Assembly: GCF_014385005.1 (NCBI RefSeq) | Contig: NZ_JACRSZ010000004.1 | Span: 1-64,000 of the forward strand | Reading direction: 5' to 3' | Length of the DNA stretch: 64,000 nt | DNA from: Jingyaoa shaoxingensis | Lineage (GTDB): Bacteria; Bacillota; Clostridia; Lachnospirales; Lachnospiraceae | Part shown: positions 42,995-52,507 of the stretch, one piece after another | Numbering within the stretch: position 1 is the stretch's first letter | Layout: the number at the start of each line of letters is the position of its first letter | Program-made: the position numbers and the translations under genes | The notes under the pieces: generated by a model | Database searches by the model: none | Told to the model about the DNA's origin: nothing | What the model saw: the letters and a program-made list of their open reading frames with translations, nothing else

Positions 42995-44149
42995 CTATTT
43001 CAAAAATTCTTCAATCTCTTTTCTCGTTGCACTTACGCTTCCCTGGGCGAAGAATGGCTTGCCGCCGCCACGTCCGTTCAGGGTACTGTTAAATTCTTTT
43101 ACCAGTGCACGGAGATCTCCGTCTTTTTCTCCCATGGCATATTTATAACCGCTCTCATCGTCTCCTGAGCATACCACGCAGCGTCCCTCGCAGGTCTCCA
43201 TGATCTCCGCTGCCAGCTTGCGCACGCTGTCTGCTGCCAGTCCTTCCTCAAATATCAGCACGCTTCCGCTGCCTTCATACTGCTTTGCCATATTCTGAAA
43301 CAGTTTCTGCTCCAGCGCCCCCATGTGGAACTGTTGATCCATCTGGGTTTTCTTCAGATGCTCCACTGCCTGTGCCGTCTCCAGTGGTTTTGCGGACAGT
43401 GCCACCGAAATCTGCTGATTCTGTCTGCAAATCTCTTCCACGTATTCCATGGCTTTCCGTCCGGAGAGCATCTCCATTCTCATGCCACCTTTGAACTTCT
43501 GAAGAGAAATCAGCTTAATCAGACCGATTTCTCCCGTATAGCTGACATGGGTTCCACAGCATGCACACACATCTGCATTTGGGAACGTCACTACACGCAC
43601 CATTCCGTGCAGTTCTTTTTTACTGCGGTATTCTACTGACTTCGCCTCTTCCTCTGTATAACTGGTGATGTCCACCTTTTCATTTGCCCAGACTCTCTCA
43701 TTGGCAGCCTTCTCAAATTCCCACATATCTTCCACTGTGAATTCACCGTTAAAATCAATGGTCACGGTGTCTTTTCCCATATGGAATCCCACATTGTCAT
43801 AGCCGAATTTACTGTGCACCAGTCCGCTGACGATGTGCTCTCCGGAATGATTCTGCATCAGGCCAAATCTCCGGTTCCAGTCTATGGTTCCGGTTACTTT
43901 GCTTCCGACTTCCAAAGGTTGTCCACAAAAATGGAGAATTTCCCCATCTTTTTCGTGGGTATCTGTGATCTCCACCTTCTGGTCACCGATTTGCAGGTAG
44001 CCGGTATCCCCAGGCTGTCCGCCTCCCTCCGGGTAAAAGGCCGTTCGGTCCAGAATGATCTCATATCCATTTTTTCCTTCCCGGCAGTCTGTTATCGTTG
44101 CTTCAAATGTCTTCTGATATACATCTTTATAAAATAATTTTTCTGTCAT
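42995..44149 (-). CDS. alaX: Alanyl-tRNA editing protein (AlaX, long form with DHHA1 domain)
   Basis: A 384-residue trans-editing enzyme that deacylates Ser/Gly-tRNA-Ala. N-terminal AlaRS-like barrel with TAFYPEGGGQPGDTGYL. The zinc site is formed by MQNHSGEHIVSGL (HxxxH) and CACCGTHVSYTGEIG (Cys and His). Residues ~270-384 form a DHHA1-type domain (ALVKEFNSTLNGRGGGKPFFAQGS) as in the C-Ala region of alanyl-tRNA synthetase. This corresponds to the AlaX-L class. Monocistronic between the TRAP and GH3 loci. Confidence 0.93.
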   Translation of the reverse strand: MTEKLFYKDVYQKTFEATITDCREGKNGYEIILDRTAFYPEGGGQPGDTGYLQIGDQKVEITDTHEKDGEILHFCGQPLEVGSKVTGTIDWNRRFGLMQNHSGEHIVSGLVHSKFGYDNVGFHMGKDTVTIDFNGEFTVEDMWEFEKAANERVWANEKVDITSYTEEEAKSVEYRSKKELHGMVRVVTFPNADVCACCGTHVSYTGEIGLIKLISLQKFKGGMRMEMLSGRKAMEYVEEICRQNQQISVALSAKPLETAQAVEHLKKTQMDQQFHMGALEQKLFQNMAKQYEGSGSVLIFEEGLAADSVRKLAAEIMETCEGRCVVCSGDDESGYKYAMGEKDGDLRALVKEFNSTLNGRGGGKPFFAQGSVSATRKEIEEFLK

Positions 44150-44167
44150 GTTGTTCCTCCAATTTGC

Positions 44168-46927
44168 CTACATCCGGTATATGCGTATCTGGTCAATCTC
44201 CAGTCCGTTTGCACCATAATAGAACTTTATGTAATGGTTTCCTGCCATCATGTGATCCAGTTCCCGGTCAGTCTCCAGCCATTTTCCTTCGCTGCCCTGT
44301 ATGGATATCATCGTCTTCAGAGTATTATTACAATATACCGACACTGGAATCTGTGCCAGCCCTCCAAGCTGAGTACGCATCTTCATACAGATCCGGTAGT
44401 CACCCTCTTTTTTCAGATGAATGCCAAATACATCCGCATGACCGGACTTTGGACTAAGCATCTCTCCGTGAATCAGTATACATCCATTTGCATTATCATT
44501 AAGGTATTTCAAGTCAGATGCCAGCACATCCCCTTCTTCTTTCCTATTCATGGCATCCAGTTCTTCCTGACAGATTCTTCCGTTCAGATGAAGAAGCGCC
44601 GGACTTTTAAGCAAGAATCCCAGAATATTTTCCGCATTACGCTGTAATTCTCCGCGAGTCAGCCAGCCTGCTTCCAACTGTTTCTGCATATCATCTTCTT
44701 GCACACTGTCTATGGCATCTGCTGTTACCATGAACAGATCATTCTGTGCTGCTGCCATAGGTGCTTTTGTGTATTTGTCTCCACTTTGTCCTTCATAGTT
44801 TGCCACTGCCCACCAGTCAGTCATGACAATTCCGTCAAATCCCCATTCCTTACGCAAAATGGTAGTACACAAATCATAACTGCCAGATGTCCACAAACCA
44901 TTGACTGGTCCATAAGTCGTCATCACAGACCTTGCTCCGCCTTCTTTTATGGCAATCTCAAATCCCTTAAGGTAGATCTCTCTTAAAGCACGTTCAGAAA
45001 CCTGACTGTTCGCCCTGCTTCTTGCTTTTTCCTGATTATTGGCACAGAAATGCTTAATAGTTCCTGCAATACCGTGCCGGTTCATCCCCCGCACCTGCGC
45101 TGCTGCAATCTTACCGGTAAGATAAGGATCTTCTGAAATATATTCAAAGTTTCTTCCATTCAATGGGTGGCGGTGAATATTCATTCCCGGTCCCAGAAGG
45201 GAATCAATCTTATTTAACCGGATCTCCTGCCCGGTCATTGTATAAAGTTCTTCCACCAGTTCCTGATCAAAGGTGCATCCCAGCGCAGTTCCGTTTGGAA
45301 GGGAAAATGCTCTGGTTCCACAGTCCATACGGATACCGGATGGGCCATCTGCACAGCAGGCTGCCGGAATTCCATAGTTTCTCAGACTTTCTGTCAATCC
45401 ACCAAAGGCCGCTGCTGTTCCCGCCGTTACCTTTGGGCTGCACATGCCCTCCCCACGAAATATTTCAATCAGATCCTCGTCAGAAAGCTGTGCTGTAAAG
45501 GTATCCAAGTCCACCTTTTCATCCAGTACATCCACCAGTTTCCATCCCGCATTCCCAGTCTGTGCCAGTTCCTCCGGCAGTTCTTCGCTTCTGCGTTCCT
45601 GTGGATCCACCGTTCTGATCGGAACCTTTTCCCAGGATATTTCCATATGGTCTTTGCTTTGCACCGGGTGTATTCTCCGGAATTCTTTTGTCGGTGCCAG
45701 TGCTTCCTGAAGCTGCTCCACAATCCTGGCATTCCTGTAGCATTCCCCTGCCTTCACTGCATCTCTCACATTGCCACCCACATAGAAAGCGTACTGTCCT
45801 TCTTCCAGGATGTAAGCTGATCTGCAACCAGTCACACCGCTTTCATCATAGGATGCCAGATCTCTGTCTGCAACCTGTATCCTTCTGACTTCAGATTCTC
45901 CCGGCTGTAACAATTCTGTTTTATAAAATGCTGTCAGACGTCGCAGCGGCTGTCCCAGTCTGCCCTGCGGAAGCTGCACATACACCTGGACTACTTCTCT
46001 TCCCGCAGTGTCTCCGGTATTGCAGACCCGGATCTCCAATTCTGTATGATTCGATTTTTCTGATTCCGGTACTATTTTTCCTTCTATAGAAAAAGTGGTA
46101 TAGGAAAGTCCATATCCAAAAGGATACTGTACTTTATCTCTGGCAAAGGTCTCAAAATACCGGTATCCCACATAGATATCTTCCCGGTATTCATTTTCGA
46201 TCTCACTGCCAAAGCAGGAATCAGACGGATAATCACTGATTTTCCCGGCAATCGTATCTGTCAGTCTGCCGGATGGATTCACTCTTCCTGTCAGCACATC
46301 TGCGACGGCTGCTGCCCCCTCCTGGCCCCCCTGCCATGTATACAGAACTGCATGGGGATGATACTTTTCTACCCAGCTCATATCTATAATGTTACCCACA
46401 TTCAGCACTACTATCGTACGGGCATTTTTCTGACATACCTGACAGATCAATTGTTCTTCTTCCTCTGTCAGACGATATCCACCCGGCGCATCAGTGTTAT
46501 CCTGATCTTCTCCCGCAGTTCTTCCTATTACAATCACTGCTGCATCGGCATCTGCGGCACAGGTCAACATCTCATCTGTCACCGGCATCTCCTTCTGTGA
46601 CCAAGGAACCTTTCCCCATCCTGCCCCTTCATCAAATGGATTTTCCTGTATCCATGCTTCATATATGGAAATCAGTTTTTCATCCAGTACCAGATCCTCT
46701 GCCTGCAGCGCCTCCAGGATACTGTCTACCCTGCCGGTATTCACCAGCCCTCCTGATCCCAGTCCGCTTTTATAATAAGTAAATGCAATTCTTCCATATA
46801 CTGCAATCCGTTCTTTCTTTTTGAAAGGCAGTGCCTCTGCCTCGTTTTTTAAAAGTACACAGCCGTCTGCTGCCGCCTGTCTTGCCAGCTTCCGATACTG
46901 TTCCATGTCTAATTCGAATCTGTTCAT
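44168..46927 (-). CDS. Glycoside hydrolase family 3, permuted domain order
   Basis: A 919-residue enzyme in which the usual GH3 order is inverted. Residues ~10-250 are the GH3 C-terminal (alpha/beta sandwich) domain (AADGCVLLKNEAEALPF ... GGQEGAAAVADVLTG), and ~300-380 an Fn3-like domain. Residues ~470-790 are the catalytic barrel, with nucleophile Asp704 in GIVMTDWWAV and substrate motifs KHFCANNQE and NGRNFEYISEDPYL. The last ~100 residues form a beta-sandwich carbohydrate-binding-like module. Such swapped GH3 enzymes are known beta-glucosidases in rumen/gut Firmicutes. No signal peptide, so it is cytoplasmic and acts on sugars imported by the divergent ABC transporter. The ATG at 46927 has GGGGAAAAGAA upstream. 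Confidence 0.93.
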   Translation of the reverse strand: MNRFELDMEQYRKLARQAAADGCVLLKNEAEALPFKKKERIAVYGRIAFTYYKSGLGSGGLVNTGRVDSILEALQAEDLVLDEKLISIYEAWIQENPFDEGAGWGKVPWSQKEMPVTDEMLTCAADADAAVIVIGRTAGEDQDNTDAPGGYRLTEEEEQLICQVCQKNARTIVVLNVGNIIDMSWVEKYHPHAVLYTWQGGQEGAAAVADVLTGRVNPSGRLTDTIAGKISDYPSDSCFGSEIENEYREDIYVGYRYFETFARDKVQYPFGYGLSYTTFSIEGKIVPESEKSNHTELEIRVCNTGDTAGREVVQVYVQLPQGRLGQPLRRLTAFYKTELLQPGESEVRRIQVADRDLASYDESGVTGCRSAYILEEGQYAFYVGGNVRDAVKAGECYRNARIVEQLQEALAPTKEFRRIHPVQSKDHMEISWEKVPIRTVDPQERRSEELPEELAQTGNAGWKLVDVLDEKVDLDTFTAQLSDEDLIEIFRGEGMCSPKVTAGTAAAFGGLTESLRNYGIPAACCADGPSGIRMDCGTRAFSLPNGTALGCTFDQELVEELYTMTGQEIRLNKIDSLLGPGMNIHRHPLNGRNFEYISEDPYLTGKIAAAQVRGMNRHGIAGTIKHFCANNQEKARSRANSQVSERALREIYLKGFEIAIKEGGARSVMTTYGPVNGLWTSGSYDLCTTILRKEWGFDGIVMTDWWAVANYEGQSGDKYTKAPMAAAQNDLFMVTADAIDSVQEDDMQKQLEAGWLTRGELQRNAENILGFLLKSPALLHLNGRICQEELDAMNRKEEGDVLASDLKYLNDNANGCILIHGEMLSPKSGHADVFGIHLKKEGDYRICMKMRTQLGGLAQIPVSVYCNNTLKTMISIQGSEGKWLETDRELDHMMAGNHYIKFYYGANGLEIDQIRIYRM

Positions 46928-47084
46928 TTCTTTTCCCCATCTGCTATACCGTTTCTTAGATGTTGGGGTCAAAAGTCCCAACTATGATATCTTATCTCAG
47001 CCCTGTTCTCCCTGTCAACTTGTGTTTATTTAACAAACATTTTTCTGATCTCCAATTTTTTCATAGTTATTTTCAATAATTCTA

Positions 47085-47113
47085 TTGACTGAAAATAATT
47101 TTCATAGTATACT
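47085..47113 (+). promoter_or_regulatory. Promoter of the sugar ABC operon with a 15-bp palindrome
   Basis: -35 TTGACT (47085-47090), 17-bp spacer, -10 TATACT (47108-47113). The perfect palindrome TGAAAATAATTTTCA (47090-47104) fills the spacer. A related TTTTCATAGTTATTTTC lies ~30 bp upstream, and TTTTCATAGT is repeated. This is a likely operator controlling this operon and perhaps the divergent GH3 gene. Confidence 0.8.
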
Positions 47114-47187
47114 TTTAACAGAAAGGCAAATCGTAGAACGAAGAGATGGACGATTTGCCACAATTCATCTTTAAGGAGGGTTTTAAA

Positions 47188-48411
47188 ATGAAAAAAGTAT
47201 TAACCGCGGGCGCAGCTATGGCAATGGTTCTGTCAATGGCATCTATGGGAGCTATGGCAGAAGACACAGTAGATGTAAACGTAATTGCTGCTCAGTATGG
47301 TCAGAACACCGCAGACTGGTGGGCACAGTTTGTAGAAGACTTTAATGCAGACAATCCTGGCATTAACCTGAACGTAGAAGTAGTATCTTGGAACGATATT
47401 TACACAGTTGTAAATACACGTATCGCCAACGGCGAAGCTCCTGATGTCCTGAATATCGACGTATTTGCTGACTATCAGGCAGATGATCTGCTGCTTCCGA
47501 TTCAGGATGTTGTATCTGAAGAGACATACAGCAAGATGTATGATGCATTCCTTGACCAGTCTGAAGTAGACGGTACCGTATGGGCTATCCCGGACCTTGC
47601 TTCTGCACGTGCTCTGTACTACAACAAAGACATTCTGGAAGCTGCAGGCGTAGAAGTTCCTACTACATGGGACGAGCTGACCGCAGCATGCGAAGCTATC
47701 AAGGCTTACGATGACAGCATTTATCCATGGGGTATTGATATGACAACTGACGAAGGTCAGGCTGCATTTGCTTACTATACATGGAACAACGGCGGCGGAT
47801 TCGTAGATGATGAAGGTAACTGGACACTGAACAGCCCTGAGAACGTAGAAGCTATCGAGTACGCAATCAGCCTTGTAAATGCAGGTTACACCAACAGTGA
47901 TCCTGCCAACGATACACGTTACGATCTGCAGGATATGTTCGGAGCAGGCAAGATTGCCATGGTTATCGCTCCTAACAGCTTACCTACTTACATCGCAGAC
48001 GGCGGCAACGAAGTAAACTACGGCGTAGCTTCTATCCCAAGCAACACAGGTGAATCTGTATCCGCAGGTGTTATGGACAGATTTATGTGCTTCGACAATG
48101 ATTACACAGACGAAGAAAAAGCAGCAATCACAACATTCTTCGATTACTTCTACGATGATGCACGTTACACTGACTGGGTAGCTATGGAAGGTTTCCTGCC
48201 TGCAACCAAGACAGGTGGCGAAGCTCTTGCAGCAGCAGATCCTGATATGGCAAGCTGGATCGATATCCTTGCAAGCTGCAAGTTCTATCCAACAGCAAAA
48301 GCTGAATGGGCAGACGTAAAACAGGGCGTTATCAGCGCAGAACAGAATGCACTCCTTGGTGAAAGCGTTCAGGAACAGCTGGATAACCTTCAGGCAGAAA
48401 TCGCAGGTTAA
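47188..48411 (+). CDS. Sugar ABC transporter substrate-binding protein
   Basis: A 407-residue family 1-type receptor (MalE/UgpB-like) for an oligosaccharide. The signal peptide MKKVLTAGAAMAMVLSMASM ends GAMAEDTV with an AxA site and no lipobox cysteine. The mature part has WWAQFVEDFNADNPGINLNV, APDVLNIDVFADY, VPTTWDELTAACEAIKAY and the late hinge ITTFFDYFYDDARY. The ATG at 47188 has AAGGAGGGTTTTAAA upstream. Codon use is strongly biased toward a few preferred codons, consistent with very high expression. First gene of the ABC operon. Confidence 0.93.
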   Translation: MKKVLTAGAAMAMVLSMASMGAMAEDTVDVNVIAAQYGQNTADWWAQFVEDFNADNPGINLNVEVVSWNDIYTVVNTRIANGEAPDVLNIDVFADYQADDLLLPIQDVVSEETYSKMYDAFLDQSEVDGTVWAIPDLASARALYYNKDILEAAGVEVPTTWDELTAACEAIKAYDDSIYPWGIDMTTDEGQAAFAYYTWNNGGGFVDDEGNWTLNSPENVEAIEYAISLVNAGYTNSDPANDTRYDLQDMFGAGKIAMVIAPNSLPTYIADGGNEVNYGVASIPSNTGESVSAGVMDRFMCFDNDYTDEEKAAITTFFDYFYDDARYTDWVAMEGFLPATKTGGEALAAADPDMASWIDILASCKFYPTAKAEWADVKQGVISAEQNALLGESVQEQLDNLQAEIAG

Positions 48412-48438
48412 GTCAGAACCATATTTCTAAGAACAGAA

Positions 48439-48473
48439 AATGGGCCGGGCTATTAAGGTCCGGTCCATTTTTT
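48439..48473 (+). terminator. Intra-operon terminator-like hairpin
   Basis: Stem ATGGGCCGG / CCGGTCCAT followed by TTTTTT, between the binding-protein gene and the first permease. It would give the receptor higher mRNA levels than the membrane subunits. Confidence 0.85.
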
Positions 48474-48511
48474 AAGTCTGATATATTATATTACAGAAAT
48501 GAGGCATTCTT

Positions 48512-49390
48512 ATGAAGAAAAAATTTCGAGGTATAGAACCATATCTCTGGATTCTTCCAAGTGTACTTCTGATGGCAGTCTTTATCGTCATTCCGATTGG
48601 ATTTGTATTCCGCATGTCCTTCAGCAAGATCAGTAAAGCTGGTCTGATCAAGGGCTTCTGCGGATTTGACAATTTCCATAAAGTACTGAACAGTCCGGTA
48701 TTCTCCATGGTTCTGAAAAATACAATTGTATGGACTGTTGCAGTTGTAGGTTTATCTACTCTGCTTGGATTTATCCTTGCTATCATCTTAAATAATGAAT
48801 TTAAAGGCCGTAAAATTGCACGTGCCGTTGTGGTATTTCCATGGGCTACCACACTGATCGTACAGGCAAGTATCTGGAAATTCATCATTGATACCGACTA
48901 TGGTACACTGAATACCCTTCTTATGAAGCTTGGTATCATTGATCATGCCATCAACTGGACGCCGACAGCCGGTGCCTATTTTGCATGGGAGATTGCCTGT
49001 GGTATTTTTGTAACGATTCCATTCGTTACCTTTACTGTACTGTCCGGTCTGCAGAGTATCGACGAAGGCTTCTACGAGGCTGCTACGGTAGACGGTGCCA
49101 ATTACTGGCAGAAGATGTTCCAGATCACTATTCCTCTGGTTCGTCCTTCCCTGACTGTAAGTACAGTACTGAATATTATCTATGTATTTAACTCATTCCC
49201 GATCATCTGGACTATTACCAAGGGTGACCCGGCAAACCGTACCGATACACTGGTTACTTACCTGTACAAGCTTGCATTTTACAACGGCAAACAGGGTGAT
49301 GCTGCCGCTGTTTCCGTGATCGGATTCCTGATCCTGTTTATCTGTGCAAGTATTTACATGGTTTCTGTGTTAAAGAAAGGAGATGACTGA
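48512..49390 (+). CDS. Sugar ABC transporter permease (MalF-like)
   Basis: A 292-residue membrane subunit with six hydrophobic segments. The EAA loop that docks the ATPase reads EGFYEAATVDGANYWQKMFQI, followed by ITIPLVRPSL. N-terminus KKKFRGIEPYLWILPSVLLM. No ATPase (MsmK-like) gene is in the cluster, so a shared ATPase elsewhere is expected, as is common in Firmicutes CUT1 systems. Confidence 0.94.
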   Translation: MKKKFRGIEPYLWILPSVLLMAVFIVIPIGFVFRMSFSKISKAGLIKGFCGFDNFHKVLNSPVFSMVLKNTIVWTVAVVGLSTLLGFILAIILNNEFKGRKIARAVVVFPWATTLIVQASIWKFIIDTDYGTLNTLLMKLGIIDHAINWTPTAGAYFAWEIACGIFVTIPFVTFTVLSGLQSIDEGFYEAATVDGANYWQKMFQITIPLVRPSLTVSTVLNIIYVFNSFPIIWTITKGDPANRTDTLVTYLYKLAFYNGKQGDAAAVSVIGFLILFICASIYMVSVLKKGDD

Positions 49391-49391
49391 T

Positions 49392-50237
49392 ATGGAACAT
49401 ACAAAATCAAATAAAAAGATCGTATCACGGATATTTTTATATCTGGTTGTTATCATCATCTGCCTGATTACACTGTATCCGTATTTTGTCACCATCTGTA
49501 CTGCATTAAAGAGCCGTGCGGAGATCTTCTCCACCTCCGGCACCGTTTTCCCGATCCATGCCATCTGGTCTAACCTGATCGATGTATGGTCCAGGGCACC
49601 GATGGCCAGCTACATGCGCAACTCCATTCTGATTGCAGGTGGATCCACACTTCTGGCTATGCTCTGTGGTATTCCTGCTGCATATGCATTGTCCAGAATG
49701 AAATTCAAAGGACAGACCGCTTTTCTGGGATTTGTCATTGTCTCCCAGATGTTTGCACCGGTCGTTCTTCTGATCGGTATCTACAAGGTCATGATGTCTC
49801 TGCATCTGACCAACAGTATCGTAGGTCTGATCTTTATCAATGCGGCCTTTAACCAGGCATTTGCCATCTGGCTGCTGCGTGGTACTTTTATGAGTATCTC
49901 TTCTGAAATGGAACAGGCTGCAACTATTGACGGCTGTAACCGTATACAGGCTCTGATTAAGATCCTGCTTCCTGTTGCCGCACCTGGTATTGTAACTGCA
50001 CTGATTTTTGTATTTATCAATGCATGGAATGAATATACCGTAGCACTGACACTGATCTCTACAGATACTTTTAAGCCTCTGACCGTTGGTATCAATATCT
50101 TCAATGGCTACAATATGATTGAATGGCAGTATCTGTTTGCCGCATCCCTGTATGCTATCGTTCCGGTTGTGATACTGTTTGTCGGTATTGAAAAGAATCT
50201 GGTTGGCGGTCTGACATCCGGTGGTGTCAAAGGCTAA
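49392..50237 (+). CDS. Sugar ABC transporter permease (MalG-like)
   Basis: A 281-residue partner permease with six hydrophobic segments. The EAA loop is SEMEQAATIDGCNRIQALIKI followed by LLPVAAPGI. The ATG at 49392 is 9 nt from AAAGGAG; an ATG three codons earlier touches the site. It begins 1 nt after the first permease gene. Confidence 0.94.
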   Translation: MEHTKSNKKIVSRIFLYLVVIIICLITLYPYFVTICTALKSRAEIFSTSGTVFPIHAIWSNLIDVWSRAPMASYMRNSILIAGGSTLLAMLCGIPAAYALSRMKFKGQTAFLGFVIVSQMFAPVVLLIGIYKVMMSLHLTNSIVGLIFINAAFNQAFAIWLLRGTFMSISSEMEQAATIDGCNRIQALIKILLPVAAPGIVTALIFVFINAWNEYTVALTLISTDTFKPLTVGINIFNGYNMIEWQYLFAASLYAIVPVVILFVGIEKNLVGGLTSGGVKG

Positions 50238-50258
50238 GCCTCCTGAAAGGAGTTCTTT

Positions 50259-51377
50259 ATGGATACAAGAAAACCAACAGCCGGATTATCCCAGGCCTGC
50301 TATGGCTTTGCGATTGAAGGCACTTATAAAGACTGTGTTCCTTATGGAAACGGTCATATCAACGATACTTATCTCCTGACCTATCAACAGAATGGTCAGG
50401 AACATGCTTACATATTACAGCATATGAATAAAACTATCTTCACTGATCCGGAAGCACTGATGGAAAACATCATCGGTGTGACCGGATTCCTGAAGGAAAA
50501 GATCATGGCTGCCGGTGGTAATCCACAGAGAGAAACTCTGGATTTTGTCTTTACCGCCGATGGTAAGCCCTATTATAAGGACGGTTTCGGAGAATATTGG
50601 CGCACCTACCATTACATTGACCATGTATATGCACTGGATCAGGTAAAGGATCCGGAGGATTTTTACCAGAGTGCTTTGTCATTCGGACGTTTCCAGCAGA
50701 TGCTGGCTGACTTTCCTGCGGAGACTTTGCATGAAACTATACCGAATTTCCACAATACAGCAGTCCGGTTTGGGAATTTCGAAAAAGCTGTTGCGGAAGA
50801 TATCTGTGGCCGTGCTGCCGGCATTCAGGATGAAATCCAGTTCGTAAAGCAGCGTTTTGATCTTGCCTGTGCACTGGGTAACCTGCAGGATCAGGGAAAA
50901 ATTCCTCTGCGCGTTACACACAACGACACCAAGTCCAATAATGTTCTGATTGATGAGGCAACCGGGAAAGGCTTATGCGTCATTGATCTGGATACGGTTA
51001 TGCCGGGATTGTCTGTGAATGATTTTGGTGATTCCATCCGTTTTGGTGCCAGTACCGCTGCAGAAGATGAAAAGGATCTTTCCAAAGTAAGCTGCAGCAT
51101 GGAATTATATGAAGCTTATGTGAAAGGTTTTCTGGAAGGATGCGGTGGACGCCTGACGGAAAAAGAGATCCTTTCACTTCCACTTGGTGCCAAAGTCATG
51201 ACTTATGAATGTGGCATGCGTTTCCTGACGGATTATCTTTCCGGTGATACTTATTTTAAGATTCACCGCCCGGAACACAATCTGGACCGCGCCCGCACTC
51301 AGTTCAAACTGGTTGCAGATATGGAAAGCAAATGGGAGCAGATGCAGGCAATTGTACAAAAATACATCGACCAATAG
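50259..51377 (+). CDS. Phosphotransferase family kinase, NahK-like (copy 1)
   Basis: A 372-residue APH-fold sugar kinase resembling N-acetylhexosamine 1-kinase. The N-terminal lobe has PYGNGHINDTYLL. The catalytic loop is THNDTKSNNVL with H221-N-D223, and the metal motif is CVIDLDTVMPG. The C-terminus is MTYECGMRFLTDYLSGD. NahK phosphorylates GlcNAc or GalNAc at C1 in lacto-N-biose/galacto-N-biose salvage. Here it follows the ABC permeases, so the imported sugar probably yields an N-acetylhexosamine (inference). A closely related copy lies at 52508. A terminator follows. Confidence 0.88.
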   Translation: MDTRKPTAGLSQACYGFAIEGTYKDCVPYGNGHINDTYLLTYQQNGQEHAYILQHMNKTIFTDPEALMENIIGVTGFLKEKIMAAGGNPQRETLDFVFTADGKPYYKDGFGEYWRTYHYIDHVYALDQVKDPEDFYQSALSFGRFQQMLADFPAETLHETIPNFHNTAVRFGNFEKAVAEDICGRAAGIQDEIQFVKQRFDLACALGNLQDQGKIPLRVTHNDTKSNNVLIDEATGKGLCVIDLDTVMPGLSVNDFGDSIRFGASTAAEDEKDLSKVSCSMELYEAYVKGFLEGCGGRLTEKEILSLPLGAKVMTYECGMRFLTDYLSGDTYFKIHRPEHNLDRARTQFKLVADMESKWEQMQAIVQKYIDQ

Positions 51378-51403
51378 CATTTCACATCTGATATAATTTA
51401 TAC

Positions 51404-51445
51404 AAAAGTGAACCCGGCAGCAAATGTCCTGTGGTTCACTTTTTG
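51404..51445 (+). terminator. Terminator after NahK copy 1
   Basis: Stem AAAGTGAACC / GGTTCACTTT followed by TTG, closing the ABC operon. It is directly abutted by repeat element C. Confidence 0.85.
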
Positions 51446-51504
51446 TTACTGTTCACTCCGTGACCAGCAACATGCTTCGCGGAACATTGGCTGTGAACAG
51501 TAAC
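51445..51504. repeat. Palindromic intergenic repeat (copy C) with perfect 12-bp terminal inverted repeats
   Basis: 60 bp bounded by GTTACTGTTCAC and GTGAACAGTAAC, exact reverse complements. The interior CTCCGTGACCAGCAACATGC is shared with the element at 16248. Confidence 0.85.
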
Positions 51505-51520
51505 CACTTTTTTACTGTTC

Positions 51521-51549
51521 TGGACAAAGAATAGCTACAGTGTTAGAAT
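51521..51549 (+). promoter_or_regulatory. Promoter of nucleotidyltransferase-NahK2 unit
   Basis: -35 TGGACA (51521-51526), 17-bp spacer, -10 TAGAAT (51544-51549), 35 nt before the start codon. With the terminator at 51404 it makes a separate transcription unit. Confidence 0.75.
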
Positions 51550-51583
51550 AAAAAAGATTGTAAAGATATTAAAGGAGATTATT

Positions 51584-52507
51584 ATGAACAAGCCTACTTT
51601 AATTATTATGGCAGCCGGTATGGGCAGCCGATATGGTGGATTAAAACAGATCGATCCTGTAGATGAACAGGGACATATTATCATGGACTTTTCCATTTAT
51701 GATGCTGTCCGTGCAGGATTTCAGAAGGTCATTTTTGTTATTAAGAAAGAAATCGAAGTTGACTTTAAAGAACGCATTGGAAATCGTATTTCCAAACTGA
51801 TTGATGTAGAATATGTTTATCAGAATCTGGAGCTTCCGGAAGGATTTACTGTACCGGAAGGACGTGTAAAACCTTTTGGTACTGCACACGCAGTGCTGTG
51901 TGCCCTTCCTTATGTGGATGGACCATTCGCCGTTATCAATGCGGATGACTACTATGGAAGCAAGGCTTATCAGTTAATCTATGATTATCTGACCACACAT
52001 CCAGATGATGAAACTTACCGTTATGCCATGGTAGGTTACATTCTGGAAAATACGCTGACAGAGAACGGCCATGTGGCCAGAGGTGTCTGTGTAACAGATG
52101 ACAACGGAGTACTTCAGACGATTCATGAACGAACACACATTGAAAAACGCGGTGACATTACTGCTTATACAGAAGATGACGGAGCTACCTGGAATGAGAT
52201 TCCGAAAGGCAGCATTGTATCCATGAACATGTGGGGCTTCCAGAAGAGTCTGATGGAAGAACTGAAAAAAGGATTCCCTGAATTCTTAAAAGAGAATCTG
52301 GAAAAGAATCCTCTGAAATGTGAATATTTCCTTCCTTTTGCAGTGGATGACTTGATCCAGGAAGGTAAAGCCACTGTTCAGGTATTAAAAACCGAAGATA
52401 AATGGTACGGAGTTACATACAAAGAGGACAAAGCTTTTGTTGTAAAAGCCATCCAGTCCCTGAAGGATTCCGGACTTTATCCTCAGAAACTCTGGGAGGA
52501 GCAGTAA
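51584..52507 (+). CDS. Sugar-phosphate nucleotidyltransferase
   Basis: A 307-residue NDP-sugar pyrophosphorylase-like protein. The nucleotide loop is IIMAAGMGSRYGGLKQIDPV, the metal Asp motif VINADDYYG, and a product-loop KPFGTAHAVLCAL. The basic residues KNPLKCEYFLP resemble the UTP:hexosamine-1-phosphate or glucose-1-phosphate enzymes. With the adjacent sugar-1-kinases it would turn a hexosamine 1-phosphate into a nucleotide sugar (inference). The stop codon abuts the ATG of the second kinase. Confidence 0.88.
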   Translation: MNKPTLIIMAAGMGSRYGGLKQIDPVDEQGHIIMDFSIYDAVRAGFQKVIFVIKKEIEVDFKERIGNRISKLIDVEYVYQNLELPEGFTVPEGRVKPFGTAHAVLCALPYVDGPFAVINADDYYGSKAYQLIYDYLTTHPDDETYRYAMVGYILENTLTENGHVARGVCVTDDNGVLQTIHERTHIEKRGDITAYTEDDGATWNEIPKGSIVSMNMWGFQKSLMEELKKGFPEFLKENLEKNPLKCEYFLPFAVDDLIQEGKATVQVLKTEDKWYGVTYKEDKAFVVKAIQSLKDSGLYPQKLWEEQ

